From positions 1 to 28,225 of the forward strand of contig JASCIV010000261.1 in the NCBI GenBank assembly GCA_030374735.1: 28,225 nt of DNA. Direction: 5' to 3'. Origin of the DNA: Gracilaria caudata. Taxonomy: Eukaryota > Rhodophyta > Florideophyceae > Gracilariales > Gracilariaceae. This document shows positions 17,640 through 27,104 of the stretch, one piece after another (the stretch's first letter is position 1; each line of letters opens with the position of its first letter). The position numbers and the translations under genes were made by a program. The notes beneath the pieces were generated by a model, which did no database searches, was not told the origin of the DNA, and saw only the letters and a list, made by a program, of their open reading frames with translations.

Positions 17640-20090
17640 ATGCGCTTTTCTGACACCCTCAGACTAAACGCTAAACCGGATTGGTGGGAGTTTTATGTTC
17701 CATATGACCAACTCAAGCGGCGAATAGCCAACTTGAAGTATATCCACGATGAAATCTTCATTAAAAGCCGTGCTGCTTCGACACGAGCTCGAGAAGAGGG
17801 GGAAGGATCATCCGATGATGAAAGAGATATTGAGTCCCATGGTGACAACGTTCGTCCTCTACGGCGCACTGCTTCAGCCCGCGTTTTGGATGAAATAAGA
17901 GCAGATTCAGAGCGGGAACAGCAAAGCTATGGTTCCGTTAACAGAGCTGCCCATTTAAGTTACGATAGGCTTTTGCCACTGGATGCTACAGAAGCGGAGG
18001 CACGAGCATCATTCAATCACCAAGAAAAAGTCTTTTTTGAAGTGCTCGAGAACAGTAGGCTACAAGTCGAAAGGTTCTTTCAGAAGTTATCAATCACGCT
18101 AGCGTCGGTGACTACGGAAATCGAAGACGAAGCATACAGTATACTACGTCAAGATGAGTCAGATTCCCCCTCCACCAGAGTGGAAGAATCACCGCTTCTT
18201 GTTGTTCCATCGCGGAATCATACACTAACCCTTCCAGAATTTCGTAGGCGATGTCGTGAGCATTATAAAGAACTTGGAGAAGCAATAGACTTTTCACGTC
18301 TTAACAGGGCTGCGTTCGACAAAATTCTAAAGAAACATGACAAATGCACTGGAAAGAGCACTCGTGCGCCCTTCATGCAGAAGTTGGATCACGAAAGCCA
18401 CTTCACAGACCTTAGAGACATACAAGCAATGCAAGAAACTTCAGCCAAAGTGTATGCAAACACATTCACGAATGGGAACGTTGAAGACGCAAAAACCGAG
18501 CTGCAAGATCATCTACGCGATCTGATCGTCTGGGATCGAAGCACAATCTGGCGAGACGCTCTACGAACAGAACGGCGTGTATCGGTATTTCACACAATAC
18601 GGGGAGGTGCTGATGTTGACCTTGGCGCTGCGGCAAGCGCAGTTGTATGGAGACCGCAATTCATCCCTGTGGTCACTGCAACATTTCTCTTCTTCCTCAT
18701 TCTCGCTTTCCCGAAAATTACCCGGGCTTTACTTACTGAAGACGGGCCAGAGTATTCAGAAAACGTCCTTGACGCAGCTCATAGGTGCCTCGCTCTCACT
18801 GTAGCGGTTGTGACTTTGTGGGCGACGGAAGGCATACCGCTTTACGTGACTTCATTTTTGGTGGTACCCGGAGCAATTCTGCTTCAAGTATTCATTGGTT
18901 CCGATGGCAAACCGCTCAGTGCACACAGCGCATCTCAGGAAGTGTTTCAACATTTGAGTTCGGATACTCTGTTGCTGATCATATGTGTCTATGCACTCGG
19001 CGCCGCGTTGTCGAAGTTTGACATAGACAAGGTGGTGGCAACAACAGTGTTATCCAAGGTGAAAAAGCCTCATTTGCTTCTTTTGGTTGTTATGTTCTTA
19101 GCCGTAGTTGTTTCCATGTTTGTGAGTAATGTGGCAGCACCAGTGTTGCTTAATTCAGTCATGATGCCAACAATCAATGGTATGAGAAACACGCCTGGAA
19201 GTCGTCCGTTTGTTGAATGTCTTCTTCTAGGTATCATGGCTTCGAGCAACATCGGTGGGTTTGCCAGTCCTATATCGTCACCACAGAGCGCAGTTGCGTT
19301 AGGTCTTTTGAGAGGAGAAAACTCGATATCATTCGCGAAATGGCTTCTAGCGGCGCTTCCTTTGTGTGCTTTGATGGTTTTGGTGTTCTATGCGGCGTTG
19401 TTCGTTATCTACCGACCATCTGACTACGTCCTCCCGCGCCTTGTTACCAAGACGGAGAAGTTCGAAAAACCCCACTACATCGTCAGTGTCACATTGTTAA
19501 TAACTGTTCTTCTGTGGGCATGCCATCCGTTGTCGAGTGTCTTTGGATCTCCAGGAGTGGTGGCTGTTATTCCGATCCTAGCGTTGTTCGGCTCGGGCAT
19601 TTTGATCAAGGAAGACTTCAACAACCTGCCATGGGACGTGGTGTATCTCGTAGCTGGCGGGGTAGTTTTGGGGGCTGCTGTGAAGTCCTGCAAGCTCCTT
19701 GACTTAATTGCGCAGAAGTTTCTATCAGTACTTGGCCATGGGGAGCTGCGATTGACATATTCAGTATTCTGCTTGTTCTTGGCTTTGATCGCAAACTTTG
19801 TTTCACACACGGTGTCGGCTATTGTGATCCTTCCATTGGTTTTCAGCATTGGCGTGAGCCTGGGACACCCTCAACTGATGGTACTGGCAGGCACGTTTGC
19901 TGCATCAAGCGCGATGGCTCTTCCAATCAGTTCGTTCCCTAACATATCTGCGATTCAAGTGGAAGACGAAACCGGGAAGGCTTATCTTTCAACCCGAGAC
20001 ATTCTGAAGATAGGAAGCCTGATGACCTTTCTAGCCACCGTTATTCTACTAAGCGTAGGGTACTACCTCATGTATTGGCTTAAACTCTAG
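17640..20090 (+). CDS. SPX-domain SLC13-type phosphate transporter (Pho87/90/91-like)
   Basis: 816 residues. A tripartite SPX domain (about 1-36, 128-170, 197-300) senses inositol pyrophosphates. The Lys cluster KILKKHDKCTGK (228-239) is the hallmark ligand-binding helix; an acidic, disordered linker (about 45-100) splits its first part. From about 340 to 812 follow some 11-12 membrane segments of the divalent-anion:sodium symporter (SLC13/DASS) fold. Substrate-site loops are MFVSNVAAPVLL (493-504) and FVSHTVSAIVILP (720-732); the second has His where most SLC13 members have Asn. TEGIPLYVTSFLVVPGA (396-412) is also typical. This fusion matches yeast low-affinity phosphate transporters Pho87/90/91 and algal PTC-type carriers. 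Plasma or vacuolar membrane cannot be told apart from sequence. Start: first ATG, giving a canonical SPX N-terminus (MRFSDTLR). Confidence 0.92.
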   Translation: MRFSDTLRLNAKPDWWEFYVPYDQLKRRIANLKYIHDEIFIKSRAASTRAREEGEGSSDDERDIESHGDNVRPLRRTASARVLDEIRADSEREQQSYGSVNRAAHLSYDRLLPLDATEAEARASFNHQEKVFFEVLENSRLQVERFFQKLSITLASVTTEIEDEAYSILRQDESDSPSTRVEESPLLVVPSRNHTLTLPEFRRRCREHYKELGEAIDFSRLNRAAFDKILKKHDKCTGKSTRAPFMQKLDHESHFTDLRDIQAMQETSAKVYANTFTNGNVEDAKTELQDHLRDLIVWDRSTIWRDALRTERRVSVFHTIRGGADVDLGAAASAVVWRPQFIPVVTATFLFFLILAFPKITRALLTEDGPEYSENVLDAAHRCLALTVAVVTLWATEGIPLYVTSFLVVPGAILLQVFIGSDGKPLSAHSASQEVFQHLSSDTLLLIICVYALGAALSKFDIDKVVATTVLSKVKKPHLLLLVVMFLAVVVSMFVSNVAAPVLLNSVMMPTINGMRNTPGSRPFVECLLLGIMASSNIGGFASPISSPQSAVALGLLRGENSISFAKWLLAALPLCALMVLVFYAALFVIYRPSDYVLPRLVTKTEKFEKPHYIVSVTLLITVLLWACHPLSSVFGSPGVVAVIPILALFGSGILIKEDFNNLPWDVVYLVAGGVVLGAAVKSCKLLDLIAQKFLSVLGHGELRLTYSVFCLFLALIANFVSHTVSAIVILPLVFSIGVSLGHPQLMVLAGTFAASSAMALPISSFPNISAIQVEDETGKAYLSTRDILKIGSLMTFLATVILLSVGYYLMYWLKL

Positions 20091-20770
20091 CTGCGTTTCC
20101 GCATGTACGATCACTGTAGCTTTCGTGCGAAATGCGGCGGTCAGGGAGAGAAAGCGGGGCGTTTAGTTACTGGCATGGCGGTTGCGCCGTTTTCGCGAGA
20201 AAACAGTCCGTCTGCGCTGCCAACCGGAGTGCAACGGGGGCATATGCGCGATTGAAAGGTGACCACCACCCTCCAGCGTCGTCCAGTTTCGCCTCCAGTG
20301 GCCCCCAAACGTTGTGCGCCGCTGCCTATTTGCCCATAAATTTGGGCACAATTTGGCAGCGCTGTCCCGGTAGCCTCCAGGTCCCTGCTGTTGTGGCCAC
20401 GCGTACAGCGTGCGGTCTCCCGCCCAATCACGTGCTTGCTCGTCGCGCTGGGGCGCCACCATGGGCCGCGCCCGGGACAGTTTGTCCGTGATCGCGCCAC
20501 TTCGAACGGATACTCGTCTGTTCGCCTCTCTAGTGTCGTCACCGCCTCCGTTGGCCGAAGGACGCTTTCACTCAGTTCACAACACCCCCCAGGTTGCAGC
20601 TCGTTCGGAGTTACGCAAGCTTCAGACGTCCCCGTCCCTACCCGCTTCTATCCGCTTCAGCACGCTCCCGATCGTCGTTCGCCCCGTCTCCCACAACCCT
20701 CTTCTCTTGCTTCCTTCGCTCGTTTGGCACCCCGCCGTCGAACGCTCCCAAATCTCTACGCCTCCTCATC
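20091..20770 (+). promoter_or_regulatory. promoter and leader of the GYF gene
   Basis: A 680-bp spacer. It has CCAATCA overlapping a CACGTG palindrome (20424-20434) and a small hairpin TGCCCA-6nt-TGGGCA at 20331-20348. A long pyrimidine-rich leader (about 20580-20770) ends in CTCATC just before the ATG. The GYF frame stays open through part of the leader, but its codons there look non-coding. Confidence 0.55.
20424..20434 (+). promoter_or_regulatory. CCAAT box fused to a CACGTG G-box
   Basis: CCAATCA shares two bases with CACGTG. The first suits an NF-Y-type factor and the second a bHLH/bZIP factor. It lies about 340 bp before the GYF start. Confidence 0.5.
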
Positions 20771-23700
20771 ATGGCGTCCAAACCAACCGACTCGCAGGAA
20801 CTCAAACTGGGACCCGGTTGGACTTCTCTTTCCAAAAGCACCATTCACTCCTCCAATCCCACTACGTCCTCCTCCTCAGTGACATCGGCCGCCGTGCAGC
20901 CCTCCGCCCCACGAATTGCGTATACCAAGGCACAGCTTCTGGAACTCTACGAGCCCGGAAGCACTGCGACCATCCCTCCCGCTATGACGAAGTACCCTGG
21001 TCTAACATCTTCCGAGCCGCTTGTTCCAGTCAACATCGCTCCGGATGATCATATAGCTCATGTGTCGGCGCTTGTCGAGTCCACGGACCCGCCTCCAGCT
21101 CGCTCGCGCTTTCAGTCCGCCCCTCCCCGTGCTGGAGTTGAAGCTATTCTAGGTCGTGACCATGCCCCATCCTCGGGTGGTGGTTCCTCCTCCAGTATTT
21201 CTCCACCCGATGCGCCTTCAGCCTCTCCGCCGCCAAAGAAGCCAGGTCACGTTACGAGCTCTTCTCGCGACTTCTGGTCCGGTTCCGCGGTTTTGGCTCC
21301 GGCGGAGCGCCCGTCTACTTCTGGGAACACTGCTATAGAGAGACGACCTTTGCCTCTTAAGCCGCGCTCCACGGCCCCGGACCGCGCCGCATCCCCGAAT
21401 GGTAATCCACCTGAAAAGCCTTCATCCCAGCAACCGTACTGGAGTCGTTCTACGGGTAGAACTGCAGCTGACTCTAATTCCAACTGGCGTGGCGGTAATT
21501 CTTCTGTTGCAACAGGAAGCGTCAAATATCCTGGTTCTTCTAACGATGATTCTTCGACCAATACATCTGGAGGTGGGGCAGAGCGTGTAAATCAAGCACG
21601 TCGTTCCTCAGATTTCTCAGGTACTTCAACGAGCACACGATCTGGCTTCTCCCGCGATGGTGGCTTGTTTAGTCGCAACAACAAAGATGCGTTGAAGCCG
21701 ACAAATACGCGCGATTTAAGTGCTTTAACCAAAGGATCTAGTAGAGATCCAGCCTCTTCTTCCAGCTCTTTGCACCAAGATCGCGAGTCGCGCGCGTACA
21801 GCACAGAGAACTCTCACAGGAACCAGTACGAGGTTTTATCCGATCAACGAAAACTGTGGTTTTACAAGGATCCTCAGAACGTTAGTCAAGGACCATTCAC
21901 TGCATCGCAAATCATGGAATGGCACAAAGCTGGATACTATAACGAAGAACTTCCAGTTAGCAAAAACCGAGAGCATGGATTTAAGGCATTGGCGGTTGCG
22001 TTCGGGTTGAGAAAAGAAGAGACGTCGATGACTGCCCCACCCCCCGGGTTCGTAAAGGATGTTACTCCATCAAAGAAAGACAGTCAAAACAGCAATTCAG
22101 CACCATCCTCCAACCGGTCTTCCCGTGAAGATCGAACTCGTCGAGCTGGCCGTACCGTAGAGGAATTGGCGGAAGAAGTTGAAATGATGCGTCTTCAAAA
22201 TCACAGAAAGTCCCAAGACAAAGTGAGTGTTCCCTCTTCGGAGAATAATGAGTCTCGAAAGGAGAAGTCGTTCTTTGATATGGATGGTGCTGGGGATAAG
22301 AAAATGAACGGTCATAATGCGCTGGAAGGGCCGCTTGAGAAGGTACCAAATAAGGCGACAGAGATGTCTTCAGCGAAACCAAGTGAAGATGTTCATGCGC
22401 CCATCGCGAAGTTTGAAGCACAGGACGAGAAAGAGATTGAGGTTCCCGCCGCAGTTTCTTCAACAGTTTCGATGTCCATGCCCGTTCAGCCGTCAACCTT
22501 ACCGAAAGCAATCGAGCGCATGAGACCTGAGTCACCACCTCCGAAACAAAGTCGTCTTGCTGCGTACATGGGGCAAGAAATAGCCGATGACGAGAACAAA
22601 TCCAGCAAGCTACCGGTCGGGAGTTCCTCTTTGACGGAGCCATCAACCAGCAGTGTCCTACCAGAGATTTCTAGAGCGTTGATGAGTGGAAACGTTCCAT
22701 CCACGGCCAACATAAGACCACCAGTGCAATCCATACCGATTGAGTCTGTGGAATCCGGGGCCCTAAGCGACGCGACTTTATCATCATCGCCATGGAAGAA
22801 CATCATGGCTGGCATGAATCAGCAACAGCAAAACGGACACGCACGACCGGCTCCTGTCAATCAAACAACTACTGAGCAAGATCTTATGGCCATAGACCCA
22901 GCGATAGCTCATGCTTCATTTGCTCGACCAAGCCCTCCAGCATCTTCAGATCCGAATTCTACGCATATACCTAACAATAATCAAGAGCTCCCGTCCTGGT
23001 TGCGCTTTAGTACTGCCGCAGAATCCACTCCAATATCCCACAGGCATGATTCCCATCACGATGTTAACCATGCCCTTTCCACCCAACTTCAAATCCACAA
23101 CCGGCTTGCTACTCCCAGCACTGCACAGGAGCTTGGCGTTCTTCAGGACCCAAACATCCATGGTCGAACAGATTATCAGGTAATAGAGCATGCGAGACGG
23201 GCCCGTGCTCAGGCTCAAGCAGCGCAAGCTGCTCAGGCTCAAGCTGCTCAGGCTCAAGCTGCTCAGGCTCAAGCTGCTCAGGCTCAAGCTGCTCAGGCGC
23301 AAGCTGCTCAGGCTCAGATGCGAAAAATACAAGTCCAACAACAGTTACAGGCTCAGATAGCTGCATCGCAGCGCACGACCGCACTCGCACGAGCGCAACA
23401 GGTTCCGTCGCAGGCTAGTTCCCAGATTCATGCTACGGCTCGTGACAAAGGTTGGGTACTTCAGCATCAGCTGAGTCAATATCAACATCAGTTTGAATTG
23501 GAATATCGCGCGCATGTGGAGTCTACGCGAACCGCGCAAACTGCAAGGGCTGCTGCGGCCACAGTGGGCGTTGCAGATCCTGATCAACAGAGTTATCTTG
23601 CGCTTGCGGCACAAGCTGAAGCTATCGCAAAACAGCATGCGCTGGCAGCGGAAAATATAAAAGCCCTTGCGGGATCCACACACGCTGAACTGGTCCGTTT

Positions 23701-25294
23701 TGCCCAAGAACAGCAGCAGCAAAGAGATTTCCAGGTGCAAACTCCTCAACCGACCACGGAGACGTTCATCTCGGGAAGCAATATGACATCTACCCATAAC
23801 GGCATCCAATCACCAAATCAACCCTTATCTACCGGACAGCTGAAGTCTAGTATTTCGCCCTCAGCGTTCAACATGAAGAGATCAGATGGAATGCGTGCAG
23901 TTGAGGATCACGTTCCAGCTGTTGCAGTAGATCAAGGTCACCAGAATCGTGGTCTGCTGCAGCGCAGTTTCAACGAACCATATGATTCTATGATTCGCGG
24001 CGATGCGCAAGACTGGGAAAGAGTCAGCAGACGGACGAAACCAAATGGGGCTAGTTCCACAGTGCTCCGGAATGCACTAACCAGCCTTCCGGATGTTAAC
24101 ACGGACGTGAACAGAGCCGAGAAAAGGGACCTTAACGGTCTTGCGGTACAAATGCCTGGTCCTCCTATGAAATTTAAAGCCGATGACGATGTTCAAGTGC
24201 CCACCTCTGTTGAATCGAATGCTCATAGTCTCTCGCAAACGGAAATTCCCAAATCCGAAAGGATCCCTGAATCCACTTCTACAATCGCACCGTGGAGTAA
24301 AGCGTCAGCTCCAGGGGCAGCAAATGGCCTAAGCTTGAGAGAAATTCAACGTCAGGAAGAAATGCAGAGCAAAGCGAACGAGAAAGTTGTCAACGCGCAG
24401 CAAGAGAGAGACGATTCGAGAGTAGCGCCGGCTCGTTGGAACACAATGCAGCCATGGGGCGGAGCTGGGGATCCATCTAAACAGCGAACCATGAGCCTAA
24501 GGGATCAAATGAGATACGAGGAAGAGCAACAAAAGAAGAATGCGTCGCTCGTTCGAGAATCCGCGCCCTCTAGCAATGGGCCTGCTCTTGGTACCAAAAC
24601 CGGATGGGCTACTTTAGTTGCAAACAGCAAGCCAACGTCAAATCGCCAAAACACTGCCGTCTCGAGCCGTAAAATGGATGAGGAGACATCTTTCTGGGAT
24701 TCAGTTAACACCGGAAGTCACAGCGCATCAGTTGGACGTAGAGCCCAGAAACCCAACAATCAACAATCGCATCAACAAACCCAACAGTCCCATTGGGGGG
24801 TTCAGACCGGTAGGCAACCTGCAGCTCAGTCCAGCTCGTCTCTCGCTCGCAGACCTCCGTCTCCATCCAAGAGCTCTAAGAATGACAGACGAGATGGAGG
24901 TTCTGAGGTGGTAATAGGCGGGCGAATAAGCAACGAGTTTGCAAAATGGTGCACAGATAATTTGCAGGAACTGACAGGAAACCCAAATCAAGATACAACC
25001 CTGGTTGAGTATCTCATGACTATCAAATCTCCTTCGGAAATTAGAGATACTGTTGTACAGAACCTAGGGGCCACAGACAAAGCAAGATCGTTTGCCGATG
25101 AGTTTATTCGCCGTCTGGAGTTCGAGAAACCAAGCATGGTGGCTGATTCTGGCAATGGAGGCTCTACTGGTCGTAGGAAAGGTCGTCGACAAAGGGCTGC
25201 CAAAGTTGATCCGAGTCTAGTTCTTGGCTTCACATCAACCAGCTCTAGTTCAAGAATCATGCAGGGAACTATTGAGACTCCAGAGATGAAGTAA
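20771..25294 (+). CDS. GYF-domain translational regulator (GIGYF/EXA1-like)
   Basis: 1507 residues from the ATG at 20771, chosen because it follows a pyrimidine-rich leader and starts MASKPTDSQELK. GIGYF proteins bind the cap-binding protein 4EHP/eIF4E and Pro-rich partners to repress mRNAs. Near the N-terminus YTKAQLL (51-57) is a perfect YxxxxL-hydrophobic eIF4E-binding motif. The GYF domain (about 358-415) has WFYKDPQ and QGPF followed by MEWHKAGYY, the Pro-peptide pocket. Later parts are Ser/Gln-rich and disordered, with an Ala-Gln repeat (about 812-850), then helices beginning SLREIQRQEE and SLRDQMRYEEEQQ and a Trp motif (KTGWATLVA), as in animal GIGYF. A folded C-terminal domain (about 1386-1455, EFAKWCTDNLQELTG onward) matches the conserved GIGYF C-terminus. 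No intron seen. A basic patch (GRRKGRRQR) lies near the end. Confidence 0.9.
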   Translation: MASKPTDSQELKLGPGWTSLSKSTIHSSNPTTSSSSVTSAAVQPSAPRIAYTKAQLLELYEPGSTATIPPAMTKYPGLTSSEPLVPVNIAPDDHIAHVSALVESTDPPPARSRFQSAPPRAGVEAILGRDHAPSSGGGSSSSISPPDAPSASPPPKKPGHVTSSSRDFWSGSAVLAPAERPSTSGNTAIERRPLPLKPRSTAPDRAASPNGNPPEKPSSQQPYWSRSTGRTAADSNSNWRGGNSSVATGSVKYPGSSNDDSSTNTSGGGAERVNQARRSSDFSGTSTSTRSGFSRDGGLFSRNNKDALKPTNTRDLSALTKGSSRDPASSSSSLHQDRESRAYSTENSHRNQYEVLSDQRKLWFYKDPQNVSQGPFTASQIMEWHKAGYYNEELPVSKNREHGFKALAVAFGLRKEETSMTAPPPGFVKDVTPSKKDSQNSNSAPSSNRSSREDRTRRAGRTVEELAEEVEMMRLQNHRKSQDKVSVPSSENNESRKEKSFFDMDGAGDKKMNGHNALEGPLEKVPNKATEMSSAKPSEDVHAPIAKFEAQDEKEIEVPAAVSSTVSMSMPVQPSTLPKAIERMRPESPPPKQSRLAAYMGQEIADDENKSSKLPVGSSSLTEPSTSSVLPEISRALMSGNVPSTANIRPPVQSIPIESVESGALSDATLSSSPWKNIMAGMNQQQQNGHARPAPVNQTTTEQDLMAIDPAIAHASFARPSPPASSDPNSTHIPNNNQELPSWLRFSTAAESTPISHRHDSHHDVNHALSTQLQIHNRLATPSTAQELGVLQDPNIHGRTDYQVIEHARRARAQAQAAQAAQAQAAQAQAAQAQAAQAQAAQAQAAQAQMRKIQVQQQLQAQIAASQRTTALARAQQVPSQASSQIHATARDKGWVLQHQLSQYQHQFELEYRAHVESTRTAQTARAAAATVGVADPDQQSYLALAAQAEAIAKQHALAAENIKALAGSTHAELVRFAQEQQQQRDFQVQTPQPTTETFISGSNMTSTHNGIQSPNQPLSTGQLKSSISPSAFNMKRSDGMRAVEDHVPAVAVDQGHQNRGLLQRSFNEPYDSMIRGDAQDWERVSRRTKPNGASSTVLRNALTSLPDVNTDVNRAEKRDLNGLAVQMPGPPMKFKADDDVQVPTSVESNAHSLSQTEIPKSERIPESTSTIAPWSKASAPGAANGLSLREIQRQEEMQSKANEKVVNAQQERDDSRVAPARWNTMQPWGGAGDPSKQRTMSLRDQMRYEEEQQKKNASLVRESAPSSNGPALGTKTGWATLVANSKPTSNRQNTAVSSRKMDEETSFWDSVNTGSHSASVGRRAQKPNNQQSHQQTQQSHWGVQTGRQPAAQSSSSLARRPPSPSKSSKNDRRDGGSEVVIGGRISNEFAKWCTDNLQELTGNPNQDTTLVEYLMTIKSPSEIRDTVVQNLGATDKARSFADEFIRRLEFEKPSMVADSGNGGSTGRRKGRRQRAAKVDPSLVLGFTSTSSSSRIMQGTIETPEMK
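23207..23316 (+). repeat. 15-bp tandem repeat encoding Ala-Gln-Ala-Ala-Gln
   Basis: About seven copies of a GCTCAGGCTCAAGCT unit, almost identical at DNA level, inside the GYF gene. The unit length is a multiple of three, so copy-number changes keep the frame. It is likely polymorphic and probably forms a helix or coiled coil in the protein. Confidence 0.9.
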
Positions 25295-26052
25295 CTGTAA
25301 TTGACATCATGGACCTCGATTACTTAACCGTAACCACGCTCAATGTGTGCCAATGTGCATGCTTTGCGTCTGTATTATGTGACATCGAAGAAAGAGGATC
25401 TACGCAATTAGTATTTGCGTGCAGTAGCTAGCGGGGTTCCGACAATCTCCAAGCTACGATAAACGTGCTAGAGATCTCCATCACAATCGCTTTCTTCTCA
25501 TCCCTTTGCACTCGCCTTTGACGCTACCTGAACGTCCTGGAGCCTCCATAAGCTTGCAAACGCGTCTACAAACTCTTTTGCAACAACCAGAAACTCTGGA
25601 GATGCGCCTCGGGTGACATGAGGGGCTCTTCCAAAGTTTGTATAGAACCTTTACCCTATACAGTGTGGGCATATTTACAATGTTCTTTGACTGGGGATCA
25701 CTTACGCAGAACGAGATTCATGTCAAAACTTTGGTCGTAGTGATCAACAGAGTTGATTTGGTCGCCATTGTTGCACGAAGACAGTCGAGCCGTCGGCTCT
25801 CACCAAGCAAGACCAGGATTTTACTTGCTTGTTGAGTCTGTCAGAAGAACTCGACTCGAGCACGTTTGTTTGGCAATACTGAAATCTATCAGATGAGGAG
25901 CAAGCTTGTTACGATCATCCCGAAGTAGTTTACGTCCAGCTGACTAGAATGATCCCACGGAGATATTCAGTTCCGTAGTACTCTCATTTCTTGGCATGGC
26001 GTCTATATGCTTTTTGGCACAAATCAGATGGTGCCGTACAATGTCTTATGTT

Positions 26053-26089
<37 letters not shown>

Positions 26090-27104
26090 TATGAAAACGC
26101 GTACGCTAATTCCTCGCACGCGAGGGTTTGCTAAAGGCTCAACAACCTATAACACTTCTAGCCTGCAGCCAAAAGGTAGCTGTGCTACACGCACTGGGTT
26201 ACGACGAGAAAGTATTAGATCTCTTAGGTGTTTTCGACAGCAGGGCGTTTCGCTACTGACGCTTATCGCCTTCATCCTCCCATGAACCTCTTAACTCATC
26301 CCCTAGAGACCGCTGCTAATATGACAGTTTAAGACGTGTTCTGCCTCTTTCCAGAGCGTTTCCTCTTTGGCAAAACTCAGTTTGCACCGAACAGGAATTG
26401 AGAGAACAGAAGCGCTAGTGTTTACGTTTCGTGACACGCGCGCAACCTAAGAAACTATATGCGAAGGATGTGTATACTTGAAATCACCGCGCTAACGGCA
26501 TTCACGTTTGTAGTTGATGATGTGTAAGGTGACGTGTAGCAGTTGCCGACTGCCATCAGTTCACGCCGGATATGTGGCCTATCTTTGTGGCTTTTGTTCC
26601 CACAACGTTCACGCCTATTGCGATAGCCCGCTGGCGGCCGTCGCTCAAAGCGACGTGACTACGGGATAAATGCGAACCATGACTTCCCGCGGATGCTCTT
26701 GTGCATTTTATCATCGTCTTGATTTGTGTGCGATGGGATTCTCTCTGTGTAAGAGAAACGTTTCGGAGTCTGAGATCGGTCATAATGGTATCTAGAAGAC
26801 TCGCGCGGTGACCGGGCTCAATCTGAAGGCAATCCCAGATGACTTGGATTTCTCCGACCCCTTACGGATCGGCAACATAATGTCTAGGTACAAGCAAAAC
26901 AGATGCATATCACACTTGCAGCACGAATGTACAGGAAAGTCAATTACTAATGGTTTCAGACCCACGGTCATCTCATGATCGTCCTGTGAGACTGCAGTCG
27001 TCTCGATGCAAACCCGTTGCAACTACAGCACACGTACAATCTTGCAGCTCTAGGCTTTGCCGCACTCCAGATACTTTCAAGCATCTCGCAGCCATTTTGG
27101 TCAA
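25295..27104. other. intergenic region, no gene recognised
   Basis: Frames under 100 codons on both strands have no recognisable motifs. It begins with TGTAA at 25296-25300 next to the GYF stop and includes a CT microsatellite. The right part may be 5' debris of the retrotransposon that follows, but I saw no reverse-transcriptase motif. Confidence 0.4.
26054..26086 (+). repeat. (CT)n microsatellite
   Basis: Uninterrupted run of about 16 CT units. Confidence 0.97.

Noticed and set aside
20410..21048. 212-codon plus-strand frame overlapping the GYF start
   Set aside because: Out of frame with the conserved eIF4E-binding motif and GYF protein; open because of GC-rich leader sequence.
22946..23390. 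Minus-strand frames rich in Leu-Ser-Ser or Glu-Gln-Leu
   Set aside because: They are the antisense reading of the Ala-Gln minisatellite in the GYF gene.
26041..26285. 92-codon frame running through the CT microsatellite
   Set aside because: Its Leu-Ser repeat is only the translated microsatellite.
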